64,000 nt of DNA from Ceriagrion tenellum (taxonomy: Eukaryota > Arthropoda > Insecta > Odonata > Coenagrionidae). Location: positions 115,368,085 to 115,432,084 of the forward strand of contig OY720640.1 in the NCBI GenBank assembly GCA_963169105.1, read 5' to 3'. Of the stretch, positions 12,098 to 22,923 are shown piece by piece. Under the pieces are notes generated by a model. That model made no database searches. It was not told where the DNA came from and worked only from the letters and a program-made list of their open reading frames with translations. Numbering within the stretch: the first letter of the stretch is position 1; each line of letters begins with the position of its first letter. The translations under genes and the position numbers were made by a program.

Positions 12098-12625
12098 TCA
12101 TCTACCTGTTAACCTGGAACCCGATGCATGGGCGTGTGGCGGGGTTGTTAGGACAACCAGTCTTGTAAAGATGTAAAAGATAAAAAGTTTTGGGAAGTGT
12201 AGTGTTAACGTGTATTATTGGAGAGTTTGAAGTGAAGCTTCGGTTTTATTAAGGCCACTTATTGTGCGCGGAAAGACCGAATTTTTGTACCTATAAGTTC
12301 GGCAATTTACCTCTATCATTTTATCGCTTCTGTCAGACCTAGAAATAAAGTTAGGCGTCAAAATGATCTTCTCTGAGTCGAACTAAAATATTCATATCCC
12401 TAATTTCTCAAGCTTGCAAAGCCTATCGTGTAACTTCCGAGTTTCTTGTGGCTTCCAACCAATTACCTCTTAAAGCTGTTGAACTCTGTGTTCTTTCGTA
12501 GCAGTGTTTTATGTGAGGGTTCTTCAATATACATGTGAAGTTAAGGTAATACCAACATATTTGATATTTTCTGAGGATTTTATGTCTACTCCACCCGTAG
12601 TATAGATATAGCATTTATGTTGTGG
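12098..12625 (-). pseudogene. CR1/jockey-type retrotransposon 3' fragment
   Basis: Minus-strand copy of the LINE family seen best at 62371-63157. It begins at the 3' end with the complement of the ...GCCCATGCGGCGG... tail (12100-12150) and runs into the C-terminal reverse-transcriptase region. There the translation gives pieces such as GWSRHKILRKYQICWYYLNF, equivalent to the VNIKSSDTVKYLGITL segment of better copies. An internal part is deleted near 12420, and frameshifts and stops make it inactive. Confidence 0.75.
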
Positions 12626-12821
12626 TTTTTGCAAGAAGTGCACCCTGGTGACTGAAATGATGATTGCCCTTGAATTTCTCGACCCAGCTAAGATTTATTA
12701 CGTAAAATAACGCTCTTTGATTTCTAAATTTCTATTTCATCACTTATCTCAGGTATTGTTAAATCTACATTAATATTCATTTTTAAGTAAATTACGGTAC
12801 ATTACAAACACATTACAGACT

Positions 12822-12960
12822 ACCCTGCGAGCTGCCGCATGGGCGTGTGGCAGAAAGCGTTAGGACACCAGCCGTGGAAAGGATGTAAGGTGTAAAACGT
12901 TTTGGATTGTGTAATTGTGAAATGTGTTATGGGAGCGTGAGAGTAATAATTTTTCTGTGG
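12822..12960 (-). mobile_element. CR1/jockey-type LINE tail
   Basis: The complement of the conserved tail GCCACACGCCCATGCGGC and upstream untranslated sequence. A second, separate fragment of the same family only 200 bp from the 12098-12625 copy. Confidence 0.7.
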
Positions 12961-13571
12961 AAAAAGTGGCAAAATTGGGGAAAATTGCGATTTTTTTAAT
13001 CTCATTATGACAAACTTCCGCTACATTAAGCACGAATCAGGGAAACTTAGTTCTGAAATTCGCACTAAATGACCCAAAAATACCGATCCTGCCACCTTAA
13101 TCAACAAGTTATACTGAATTTAACTGATATTTGGTTACTGGCAACTCGGGGACCAGATTCCCTTATTCCTCGTCCTTGTTCCGCGATACGATCAGTAGGT
13201 ACTGCGTCTTTTGTCAAATCAGAGCGAAGAAAATTAAATCCGCAGCCTTCCTTAGGAGTAGAAACGTTCCCCGAGGCAATCTCTTCGGAATGAGGACTAG
13301 CGAAAAGGTTGGGAAAACACCGCGAAGGCCCTCAACACCTGATACTTTCCTGATTTTCTCCTGAAGGTTTCCCCAGCCTGACTTTAATTAAGTCGGCGAA
13401 ATAAGACGAAGCTCCCTAAATACCTTTGCTGAGATTTCGTTGGCGTTAATGGCGTCGGATGCCGTATTGTTCCATCTCGTCGCTTGCCTGTTCGTCTTCC
13501 TCTCTTGTCTTTTACATCTGCCACCTCTGCTGCTATAGTCTTCCTTGAAATCCTCCTCATTGGTCATTTAA
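12961..13571. other. Unassigned DNA
   Basis: Slightly GC-richer than average. Overlapping short plus-strand frames at 13069-13364 have no recognisable similarity. No exon called. Confidence 0.4.
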
Positions 13572-13798
13572 GTTACAAATTCGTTCAATTTCCTAGTTTG
13601 GGATTAATCAACCGTGGAATTTGAGAAGGATTCGTGCGGTGTTTGCGGAAAAATATAAATTGGCAAAATTTCGGGATAATTGTCTTCTTCTTGACATTTT
13701 TTAGCCTCTACATGGGAAACTAAACACAGAAACAAAATGACAGAAGCAAAGAATAAATCCTGATAACTTGTGTCACTCCCTTTTTTTGTCACCAGAGG
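13572..13798 (+). repeat. Repeat shared with 19740-19998
   Basis: About 230 bp resembling 19740-19998, with shared blocks TACAAATTCGTT, AATTTCCTAGT, GAATTTGAGAAG and CGGAAAAATA. Both copies are followed immediately by element C. The two loci may therefore be old duplicates of one insertion site rather than independent insertions. Confidence 0.6.
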
Positions 13799-14296
13799 TT
13801 TTAAGGTGGTTGGAACGCGAATGGCGATTCGTTGAGTGCTTATTTTAATAAATTTATATTTACTTTAATAATAAAAATTCTTGGACCACTCCTCACTTAA
13901 TTACATCTATTTATACATTGAAAATGATCACTACGTGTCGTAGTTTAAGTGGTGTTAGGGTAATATATTAAAATCTTCGCCTCGATTGAAGGACTGTTAT
14001 CAATTCGGTTTGCGACGCGGAATTCTAAACCGTATATTTATTCATGCTCTCATTTATCATGATTCCTTGTTATTTAATAAGTACCATTATTATATTATAA
14101 AACGTATGTTCTACGTTTAGGAGAAAGTTCATAAGTATCATACTGCTACGTGTTAAAATGGCATTAAATTGTCAAGAAAACAAATCAGGAACAAGCAAAT
14201 TATTTTGCTTTTATCTATACAAGTCATGAATGAGTATGCGTATGAAAACTTTCGCCCAAATTTGTACATAAACCTATATCGCTCCAACCACCTAAA
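13799..14296 (+). mobile_element. TTAA-family element C, copy 1 (solo)
   Basis: About 495 bp bounded by inverted ends: TTAAGGTGGTTGGAACGCGA on the left and, read inward from the right, TTTAGGTGGTTGGAGCGATA. Internal blocks match the copies at 19999-21190 and 32147-33313 (CTTGGACCACTC, GTTAAAATRGCATTA, TTGTCAAG). The ends abut TTAA (left) and CTAA (right), as expected for a piggyBac-like TTAA target. No transposase is encoded. Confidence 0.65.
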
Positions 14297-14483
14297 GTCG
14301 CGTAAAAGTGTAAATAATTCGAGGACAAGGGGAAGGACTGGGTAAACATTTGTGATAAAAAAGATTGATGACGATTTACACATTCTTCTTCCATTCTTGT
14401 CAGGATTCATGTTATGTAAATTTATTCTATTAACAAAGGAAATGGTTCCAGGCTTGACTTTGTGGAAGTAATTCATAGTAACT

Positions 14484-14612
14484 TAAATAAAACTTTGTAT
14501 ACTCCACTATAGGTTTAATGACACGACCCGGGTGACACCTGAAGATGACACGAAGTGTCGAAACCCGGGTCGTGTTATTAAACCTATAGTGGAGTGTACA
14601 AAGTTTAATTTA
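14484..14612. repeat. 129-bp fold-back element with hammerhead-like centre
   Basis: Almost perfect 50-bp arms (14484-14533 and 14563-14612) around a 29-bp centre. Both arms contain ACTATAGGTTTAAT and ACACGACCCGGGT or their complements. The plus strand of the centre and right arm carries the best hammerhead-like motif in the window (14534-14576). No protein. The element could be a palindromic non-autonomous relative of Penelope-type elements; that is inference. Confidence 0.8.
14534..14576 (+). ncRNA. Candidate type I hammerhead ribozyme-like motif
   Basis: Stem I: GACAC (14534-14538) pairs with GTGTT (14572-14576). Core CTGAAGA (14539-14545) fits CUGANGA. Then comes one extra T (14546). Stem II is GACAC/GTGTC around a GAA loop (14547-14559), followed by GAAA (14560-14563). 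A palindromic CCCGGG forms a loopless stem III (14564-14569), and the cleavage triplet GTC ends at 14571. All known core positions are present except that the extra T separates the core from stem II. That could abolish classic activity or mark a variant. A loopless palindromic stem III is known for hammerheads that act as dimers. Activity is untested. Confidence 0.4.
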
Positions 14613-15197
14613 TGCTACTTGTTCTATTAATCCTAGTTTACTTTTGACAGCTCACTGCTCTTGCATTGTTTGCTGTACGAATTTGAAGACCGCACGAGTT
14701 TATGTAAGTGAACACTCAATTTTGGTTTTTGTTCTCACTTTTAAGACGTGGTAATTGGAATTAGGCGTTAAATAGGACTAGTTATAAAGTAAATGCCTTT
14801 AAATTTCCCCGATACCGCCAATAAAAATTTTCGCGAATTTTCGATAGGAATTATTCCATCATTTCCAAATTACATCCACTATTTTCAGCCCGTGATTTCG
14901 TGCATGGATTTGTAAACATTAATGGGTAACTTTTGGACCTCTGAGAGTGTTAACGGGCCTGGTATAGGAGACCAAATTGGTATTGGAGAGCGAGAGAGAA
15001 AAAAATTATCAAACTCAGCTTGATACTACCTTTGGTGCGAACGTGAGTTATTTATTTAATCTACATGTACATGTGTTTTAATGTACACGGTTCCTTAATG
15101 GCACATACATTTACTTTAGTCTGTTACGTTAGTCAGTCTATTCTGTTTACACAGTCATCCCCCACAACACCCCCGAAAAAAAAGAAGAGCCAAATTG
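14613..15197. other. Unassigned DNA
   Basis: No gene or repeat recognised. Confidence 0.4.
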
Positions 15198-15774
15198 TAC
15201 GAGGGTTGGCTAAAAAGTAATTACCTTTTTATGGTAATTTAAAAAAAGCTCGCTAACAGAAATCAGTACCTTGAAAGTGTCATGGAGAGTCTCTCGACTA
15301 TTGCTGTCAAAGCCTTATCATGTTATTGCGACGCCACCGTCTCATAAATCGGAGTGCTTTTGGCCAATTTTGTAGACTCTTCAGAGAGTAAATGCAAGAT
15401 TTGGCTGGAAATGCAGGATTTGGCAATGCAATAACAGTCTGGCACAAACTAAAGGAGAGAAAAAATTTAAATTTCTTCGTAACTTCTCTTCATTTGTAAT
15501 CCATTTTGAATGATGATACCAAGTACTTTTCCACACTATTACTTTAGGCAACGAGAAGATAATTAGCGCAGTGAAAACCTGGCTCCATAACTAGGGCGAG
15601 GACTGATATCAAAAGGGCATACTCGCCCTGGTGAATGGCTGAAAGAAGACAGTGGAACTTGCAGGAAACTATGAGACAATTTTGATTGAGTAGATAAAGC
15701 TTTTATCTGTAAAAATTTCATTTAAATGAAATTTATACTTTTAGAGGGGCGTTAGTCGTTGGCCACTCCTCGTA
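15198..15774 (+). mobile_element. mariner-type transposon, internally deleted
   Basis: Inverted ends TACGAGGGTTGGCTAAAAAG on the left and, inward from the right, TACGAGGAGTGGCCAACGAC, both at TA dinucleotides. Near the right end the plus strand still encodes a decayed mariner transposase C-terminus (AVKTWLHN..., GILALVN, KTVELAGNY), the counterpart of WEKCIELGGDYVEK-like ends in the family. Only 577 bp remain, against about 1.3 kb for a complete mariner. It is a non-functional deletion derivative related to 22924-23459. Confidence 0.8.
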
Positions 15775-15944
15775 TATTAACAGTAGTTCCCTTGGTGCGT
15801 CAAGGGCTTAGATGCAGTTTTAAAATCTACGATTAATTTCTTCTCGATTTTAAAACTAATGTCTAATTCTCACTCCAAGTGGTAGCAATGACAACAAATA
15901 ACCAATAGTTTTTTATAATGTGTTAAACTGGAACTCTAGCTTGC

Positions 15945-16612
15945 ATAAAATCAGAAGGGCCGAGATTCTCTAGGACAAAGAAAGCTAGGCTGGTCTTTAA
16001 TGTTAGAGGATACAAGCTCGCGCAAGTGGACCATTTTAATTACTTAGGTAGTACGCTAGGAGGAAACGGACATAGTAGCAAAGACATACGGAAGAGAATT
16101 GCGCAAGCTAGAGAGGCGTTTTGTTACAGAAGCGAACTGATGACAGGAACATTGGGCAAGGATGTGAAGAAGAGACTGGTGAATAACTTGATATAAAACG
16201 TAGCATTATATGGTGCAGAAACGTGGACCCTCAGGAAAGAGGACGAGAATAGGCTGCAGGTATTTGAGATGTGGTGTGGAGGAGGTTGGAGAAGGTGAGG
16301 TGGATGGAGAGGAAGACTAACAAGGAAGTGCTTGAGATGGGGGGCGAGGAAAGGAAACTTCCGAAAGAAATCCGATGTAGACAGGGTAGGTGGCTGGAGG
16401 GTGTTTTAAAGGGCGATGGGTTGCTGAAGAGTGTGATAGAGGGAAGGATGTTGGGCAAACGGGGAAGAGGAAGAAAGAGAATTAGTTTCATGGACAGGAT
16501 GAAGAAGGGTAGATCGTATGCTGAGGCAATAGAGGATATCCTAGAGCAAGATTGGCTACTGAAAGTGTAGAAAACCGGGAGAAAATTGTCTGGTATACAA
16601 CAAAACCTAACG
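15945..16612 (+). pseudogene. RTE-like retrotransposon reverse transcriptase, C-terminal remnant
   Basis: Conceptual translation gives the typical end of an endonuclease/reverse-transcriptase protein: VDHFNYLGSTLGGNGHSSKD, then RKRIAQAREAF, VALYGAETWTLRKEDENRL, and (16271-16567) KVRWMERKTNKEVLEM through GKRGRGRKRISFMDRMKKG to the stop at 16568-16570. A stop codon after VNNLI and a frame change near 16260 show it is dead. The catalytic domain (YxDD) is absent, so the copy is 5'-truncated. Related copies: 20165-20775, 32225-32825 and 42890-43150. Confidence 0.85.
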
Positions 16613-19004
16613 TAATCGGTAGAACACTTTAAAAAATCCCCCTGCATTTAACGTTAGCCAGACACTGTGGAATCGGGTATTTCCTTCACTTTAGTAAGCT
16701 GGCATTCTCTATTGACAATTAATGGTGTGTATGATCATTTTTCGAGGATGCGATATATTTTTTTTCTTTTGTATCCAGTTTCCACCAATTTCATCAACGC
16801 TTCGGAGACCACAGATGCATTGATGTAAATAGAATTCAGAGTAACGAGGCCGAAGGCAAATCGGAATGAAACGTTGGGAAAAAGAGGAGTTTGGACCCCT
16901 TTCCTGATTCTCAGTTCCAATTGATTCTCCAATCTAATCAATGCTCCCAATATCTAATAGGAATTGATTATCGAAATCTCATCTCTCGATATTAAAATAA
17001 GGGATACATACTACTCTTGAAAAGTATATTTGGCCTCTCGGAGAAAAGCCATTCCAAAACGTAATTGGTTGAAGTAAAAGGTGTAAATGGTGTAAATATA
17101 TATATCTGGGTTCATTTCAAGACTTAAGCTATTGGTGGCCTCTCGTGAAGGATATTTCCTCAAGTTCGTGTTTATATATTCACCATAGAGGATTTTGTGC
17201 ATAAAAGAGCTTTATTTATCATTTTGAAAACATAAGCTCATTCACTCTCCTGAATGTAAGTTAAAAAATTCCGGAATGAAATCTTATTTTAAAAGTTAAA
17301 GTAATTATATTATTATGCTCTACTCTGTTCTACCTTGACCATCAAAATTAAGATTACTATTTTCAGTGAAATGCCTAAAATATTTTTTTTGTCTTTGAAA
17401 TTTTTATTCTTAAACTTCATTCCTTTTCACCTTTCTGAATCAATTATCAAACATTTTTTTCTTTAATCGAAGCTCTACCTCAAGGACCTTGTAGACTTTT
17501 TTAATCTGTCTTTTGTATACATGGATATTATTTTCTCAACTGGACTCTGAGGGTAATGACTACCTTCCTTGTATTCTCTACGCTGAGAACTAACAATTAA
17601 CGCGAGGAAAATAGTCTACGTAAAATAAAACGTAAAATACTACGTAAAATAGTAATAGTAAAAAGCTACGAATACAGCCTTGGAAGTGTGTGTAAAATTT
17701 TCATCGTATTATCCCGGGAATTTTCTATGAACTCCAATGGGAATGGGCCTCACTGGATAAGATGCTGCTCTACTCCGGTTTTATTTGCGATGAACATTAC
17801 GCTTCTTCAACTTATCCCCCAAAAACTTGTCCACGGGATGTATTATAAAATTAAATAGCGCATAAAAATGGCCCAATCCATAAATTCATCCCACACACAG
17901 ACATGTTGGTCGCCATATTTTGTTAAAACCAAAATTTCACCGAATTTATGATCGTAAGCCAAATATATAGGAAATAAATTGCAGAATACATGGATTCAAA
18001 TATTTTTCCGAATAAGTTAAGGGATATTTCCAATCCTAATAAGGCGCAGCCTTTATCTCTGGAAAAGCAAATATTTTTTAGTAGAAATGAAAGCCAGAAT
18101 CTATTAAAATTTATTTATCTGCCATCTGCCATTATTTAACTGCCATTAAAAAATTTATTAATCTGCCATTATATTGCTCAAAATATTTGCAAGATGTCAT
18201 CTCAGGCTCTACTTTATGGATGGTTTCCATTGTGACAAGAAGAAAAAATAGCTCTTTCCAATTTCACATTAATTTACTCTCACTTTCGGCCGATTTCGTT
18301 ACGGAGTTACAGCCATCGAAGATGTAACTCTGTGAAAAAAACCAGTTGGATGGGAGAAAAAATTTAATATGGAATTTGCACAACGCATTTTTTCTTTTTG
18401 TTAATGTATGCTGCCGAAATTAGACCAGAAACCTCAATAACGCAGCGGATAATCGTTAGAGACGAGAGCTATCCCCAGAAGTTTTGGAAAAACCTGACTA
18501 AATCATGGAAGAAATGTCTAAGACAGAAGATATAAGAAGTACAGGTAAGATTGAAAATATTGATGACTAGGAGACCGGAAGAAAGCATGATTGACACGAT
18601 CATTTAAGTATGATGTATAACAATAAAACAAACAATGGTGCTCGAGATACACTACCAATAGGTTGAAGAAGAAAGTTTAGACTCAGAATACCCTAGGAAA
18701 ACCCAGGAAATCACGAAAAATGGCATGCCACTGGCCTAATATCCATGCAGGAAGAAGAGGGTTTAAATAGCATTACGAATCGGAATAACATGTATTCTTC
18801 TCGGATAGGACGGTCAAGTTTTCTTGAATGAGTTCGTAAAGGATTTCAAACCGTAAAATCTGGCGTGGCAATACCGACGAGGACACGCCATCGGGGTTGC
18901 ACGAGAGTACTTGTGCGGTATTGAATAATATTTAGGTAGACGGAGCAATTTTTTACTTTGAATGAAACTTTGCTAACTGATTTACTCGCATTGTATAGTG
19001 ATAT
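16613..19004. other. Unassigned AT-rich DNA
   Basis: No gene recognised. A short array of TACGTAAAATA-like units lies at 17610-17655, and CTGCCATTA occurs three times near 18120-18170. The 18440-18790 stretch has a purine-rich composition like the RTE remnants, but I cannot align it with confidence. Confidence 0.4.
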
Positions 19005-19345
19005 CCATGCATCATCATTGGTCGTTCAGTGTTAAGATGGGTTGACTGTAGTCCTCCACCCTTCCCTATCTAATGCTAGTTCCATAACTTCCTGGTATCT
19101 CTTATTCCTATGTACTTTCTTCTTTATTTGGTCCATGAACTTATTCCTGGGACTTCTTCTAGGGACTTTTCCCTCTATTTTTCCTTCTTGTATGTTCTTC
19201 ACAAACCCATTGTGACTCAGGATGTGTCCAGTCCATCTTGTTCATTTCTCTATGGTGTTTCATATGGTCATTTCCTCTTCTACTCTTGTGCATACTGATT
19301 TATTTCTAACTTTATTCGTCACTTGATCTTCAGCATCCTCCTCCA
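19005..19345 (-). pseudogene. RTE-like LINE (second family) 3' end
   Basis: The minus-strand translation contains RWTGHILSHNGFVKNI, EGKIEGKVPRRSPRNKFMDQ, and LALDREGWRTTVNPS, followed by a short GATGATG tail. This is the stereotyped C-terminus of RTE-clade proteins. A stop in the upstream part and the 5' truncation make it inactive. Two further tails of this family are at 48225-48635. Confidence 0.8.
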
Positions 19346-19739
19346 GCAGGTTTTGAAAGCTTCTACATAAACAATAGCCTTTTACTGATTCCATTTTTTG
19401 AATTCACAACAATATTTAAAACCGTAGCCTTATAACAAAGGGCAACATTTTGACATATTACATTTGCCCAGATTTTCTTCTTAACACATAATTTCTAATT
19501 ATTACATCTGTTGCCATCAAATATATCTCATAATTTTCCAAAATTTTTGGAACTGAGTTTCATTCCCCGTCGTTACTTGCTTGAATGAATGAATGTTGTA
19601 TTTTTTAATTACAGCCTGTGTGGTGAGTGGCAAATAATTAATTGATGCACTTAAATTAAATGTGTCCCGAGATGTATCTCAAAAATAAGTAAACCGTACT
19701 GGCACTCAATAACTCACGATAACCGCTCCAGCAAAAGCC

Positions 19740-19998
19740 TAAATTACAAATTCGTTTAATTTCCTAGTCCACGATAATTCAGAATCGAGCATTCGATTTC
19801 CGAACGGAATTTGAGAAGAATTTGTATGGCATTAACGGAAAAATACAAATCATCGAAATGGCTGAATAATTGTCTCTCTCCTGTCATTCGTTTACCTCGC
19901 TTCATTGGTTACTGAACACGATAATGAAATTAGAGCTGTTAAGAATGATTCCTGATAGCCTGAGTCACTCTCGCGTGTTTTATTATTACATTAGAATT
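19740..19998 (+). repeat. Repeat shared with 13572-13798
   Basis: Left-flank repeat matching 13572-13798 and, like it, immediately followed by a copy of element C. Confidence 0.6.
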
Positions 19999-21190
19999 TT
20001 TTAGGTGGTTGGAGCCCAAATAAGGAGTCGTTGACTGCATATTTTAATAACTTATTAAGTAAGTCGGCAAAAATATCCTTGGACCACTCTTTACTTAACT
20101 ACGCTATTTCTACGTTGGAAATAACTTGATGGAAGTTTTGATATAAATGACTCCTTTAAGTATTTTACCAGTTAAGGTAGGTTTTGTTGAATGTCAGAGA
20201 ATCTCCTCCCGGTTTTCTACACATTCAAGGACCTATTTTGCTCTAGTATATCCTTTTTCGCCTCAGTATTCGATTTACCCTTCTGCATCCTGTCCATGAG
20301 ACCTATTCTCTTTCTTCCCATTCCCCGCTTGCCCAGCATCCTTCCCTCCATCACATTCTTGAGCAACCCCTCGCCCTTATTACATCCTCCAGCCACCTAC
20401 TCTGCCGGTCTCGAATTTCATTCAGAAGCTTTCTTTCCTCGTCCACCATCTCAAGCACTTCCTCGTTAGCCTTCCTCTCCGTCCACCTCACCTTCTCCAT
20501 CCCTCTCTACACCCACATCTCAAATGCCTGCAGCCTATTCTCCTCCTCTTTTTTGAAGGGCCAGGTTCGTTTGTTATTTCCTTTGCGATATGTACAGATA
20601 AAAGCGAAACCAATTGGATCTCATCGTTTTGTTTAATGGTCAATTTAAAGCTATTTTATTACGTAGCCTTATGTCATCTGACATATATTTGAAAATAATT
20701 ATATGACATTTGTGAATTTTTCTCCCATACGAGAATACATGACTTTCATAGAACTAAAATGGTTTCTATTAAATATCAAGGATCTCAAATGCCTGTAGAG
20801 ATTTTAGAGCTATGTTTTAAAATTTTTGCTTCGATTGATTGTTAGGAATTGAATGTACAGCACAGGATCCGCAATTTAAGCTAAAACAGTATAGATATAT
20901 GTGTTTTGCATTCGGCATCATACGTTAATATTGAATAGAAACCGTTGTAATAATTTGATGGGTATGTTTTTGCGTTTTGGAGAAAATCTTCACATATATC
21001 ATCTAACTATTTCGAAATATGCGTAATGTGTCAGAAGTATAACTGTTAAAATAGCATTACTTTGTCAAGGGACCAACTCTGTGACGTTTAATATTTTCGC
21101 TTCCATCTGCACAATTCACTTATGAGTGCGCGTGTGAAGATATTCGCGCATATCCGTGCATGAACAAAAATCACTCCAGCAACCTTTTTC
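19999..21190 (+). mobile_element. TTAA-family element C, copy 2, containing a LINE
   Basis: Left end TTTAGGTGGTTGGAGCCC at about 20005. Right end, inward, AAAAAGGTTGCTGGAGTGA at about 21190. The interior matches copy 1 on both sides of an inserted RTE fragment (20165-20775). For example CTTCGATTGA at about 20830 and GTTAAAATAGCATTACTTTG at 21045 correspond to 13978 and 14151. The ends are more decayed than in the other copies. Confidence 0.6.
20165..20775 (-). pseudogene. RTE-like LINE 3' fragment inserted in element C
   Basis: Minus-strand relative of 15945-16612. The antisense of KVRWTERKANEEVLEMVDEE and the RKPGG...NKT tail is readable between 20185 and 20560. It has several stops. Similarity to the 32225-32825 copy continues past the coding part to ATGGTTTCTAT at 20775, so both copies include the same extra upstream sequence. 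Confidence 0.75.
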
Positions 21191-21213
21191 CGGCCATTTT
21201 CGTGCTTGCGCCG

Positions 21214-21510
21214 TCACTTAATGGAGCGATTCGCGTAGACTTTTCGACGTTCCCGTGGGCCTCTCACGGGTTCTGCCAAGGACGTAGAGGTTAGCATCGA
21301 TCGTTGACTAATTGGTCGCCCTTTTTTGATGAGGTGCATTTCCCTGGCTTCTCTCGTGGACTTATTCTGTGAGAGTGGACCGACATCAAAATTCTCACTT
21401 GAAACACAATCACTTATCTTTGGTATATAACCAGCAGGGTCTATAACCAGGTGCCGCGGGACAGAATCATACCGCGTGTACATGCAGTACAACTCAATAT
21501 TCATCCTCAA
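21214..21510 (-). pseudogene. Possible Penelope-type endonuclease remnant
   Basis: A 98-codon minus-strand frame contains SQNKSTREAREMHLIKKGRP ahead of ISQRSML. The basic, REA-xx-xxLI...xP arrangement is reminiscent of the C-terminal part of GIY-YIG domains carried by Penelope-like elements. It lies next to fold-back and hammerhead-like sequences. I see no GIY or YIG residues, so this is a weak inference. It could be chance. Confidence 0.2.
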
Positions 21511-21926
21511 ATTTGGTCAATTTGATCACTTTATACGTACAAACTGCTATTATGGAGGACTGGTCTTGGTATTTTAAATAGCTTCATACACCTCTTTCAA
21601 CCGACGTCTCGCAGGTTTATTTCCACATCCTCAGGGCTTAGTACAAAAATTATACCAACATATTTACTGAGCTTCAAAGTTTTACATCTTTTTTTTAACA
21701 TTTCTTACAAACTTTGAATAATTATTAAAGACAATTTTTACATTGGGATGGTAATCAGACTAAGTTCAGTATAATGAATTGATAGTAACAGTTTCAGTTG
21801 CTGCTACGCATATTCTTTATTTTATATTTAAATTTTTTATTGTTGCTTATTCATCAGTGAGAGTGGGCCGACATCAAAATTCTCACTTGAAACACAATCA
21901 CTTATCTTTGGTCTATAACCATCAGG
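21369..21926. repeat. 70-bp direct repeat pair
   Basis: Positions 21369-21438 and 21857-21926 are near-identical (GTGAGAGTGG[A/G]CCGACATC ... TATAACCA), 488 bp apart in direct orientation. The intervening DNA holds an inverted arm of the 21555/22320 pair. Either a tandem duplication with later insertion or a pair of terminal repeats would explain it. Confidence 0.75.
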
Positions 21927-22420
21927 TATTATTAATTGTCATTTTGATTGTTTTATAGTAGAGTGAGTGAATGAATCCCATCCTTTCAGGTGTAACCTTA
22001 TGGAAGTCCATTATTGAATTTATAATGATAATACCTACTATGTTTCAATCCACAGAGTTTTTTTATTGGTACAAATAGTTTCAACGCCACTGAGTCATCT
22101 TCAGGTACTGAAAATGACGCAGTAACTGATGATGACGCAGTAGCGTTATTCTTTATTGCCATAGCTACAATTGAAATTGTTATTTTTCATTCATTTCACT
22201 AAACTCAGCTTGAACTCCATCTCAAGGTAAAAAAAAGTCTTTAATATTTCATCAAAGTTTTTAATAAAGTCAAGCAATTTTATAAAACATGTATGCTCAG
22301 AAAATATGTTGTTATAACTTTTGATTTAAGCCCTGAAGATGCGGAAATAAATCTGCTCAACGTTGTGAAAGAGGTTTGTGAAGTTATAATACGAGGACCA
22401 GTACTCCATAATATCATTCA
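21555..22420. repeat. Inverted repeat pair about 100 bp long
   Basis: The complement of 21555-21660 matches 22320-22420: AAGCCCTGARGATG, GGAAATAAA, CTGC, GTTG, GAAAGAGGT and TGAAGCTA/TGAAGTTA, then ACCAG(T/A)(C/A)CTCCATAAT. It encloses about 660 bp, including one unit of the 70-bp direct repeat. The shared CCTGARGATG is the same core start as the hammerhead-like elements. Confidence 0.65.
22040..22165 (-). repeat. Fold-back with hammerhead-like motif
   Basis: The minus strand reads CTGAAGATGACTCAGTGGCG then TTGAAACTATTTGTACC (22064-22112). On the plus strand CTGATGATGACGCAGTAGCG starts at 22127, a partial inverse copy. The stem II equivalent is GACTC/GCGTT with a mismatch. Confidence 0.45.
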
Positions 22421-22923
22421 TCCTCGCATTGTTGTCGTATATCTGGTCTAACTAGACCACATCCATGCTCTCATGGCCGATTGCATAAATATTTTAGCTA
22501 TAGGATCCATTATCTTCAACTATAATGAAAATTTTTACCACTTCCTTTATAATAAATAAAAAAATCTATATCAGTTGTTAAATTCATAAATATATGCACA
22601 AAAAACAAGTACTAAAGAATTTGATAGACATGGCGAGTGTTGAGAGTAAGCAATTTAACGAAAGTAGGAGGGGGCAGAGCTAGTTGTAAGAGCGGGTCAC
22701 GAGAGACGATCCAGAAGACGGAGGGAAGATTTTGGGCGAGAGGGGTAACGTAATAAAATGGCACGAAATATGGCATAATGAGAGGTTTTAAATAAAACCC
22801 TAAATTAAAAATGTAAATACTCGACTATTGGGGTTTGTTCGAAAGTAGTGTATACGCAGAATTAACTAAGTCCGGCGAGGTTTGGTTGAACAATATATTT
22901 TGATTAGGTACCTTTTGTGATAA
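22421..22923. other. Unassigned DNA
   Basis: No gene recognised. Confidence 0.4.

Noticed and set aside
20191..20469. Proline/leucine-rich plus-strand frame
   Set aside because: It is the antisense reading of the RTE-like LINE fragment. The same applies to 32252-32695, 42879-43088 and 16231-16647.
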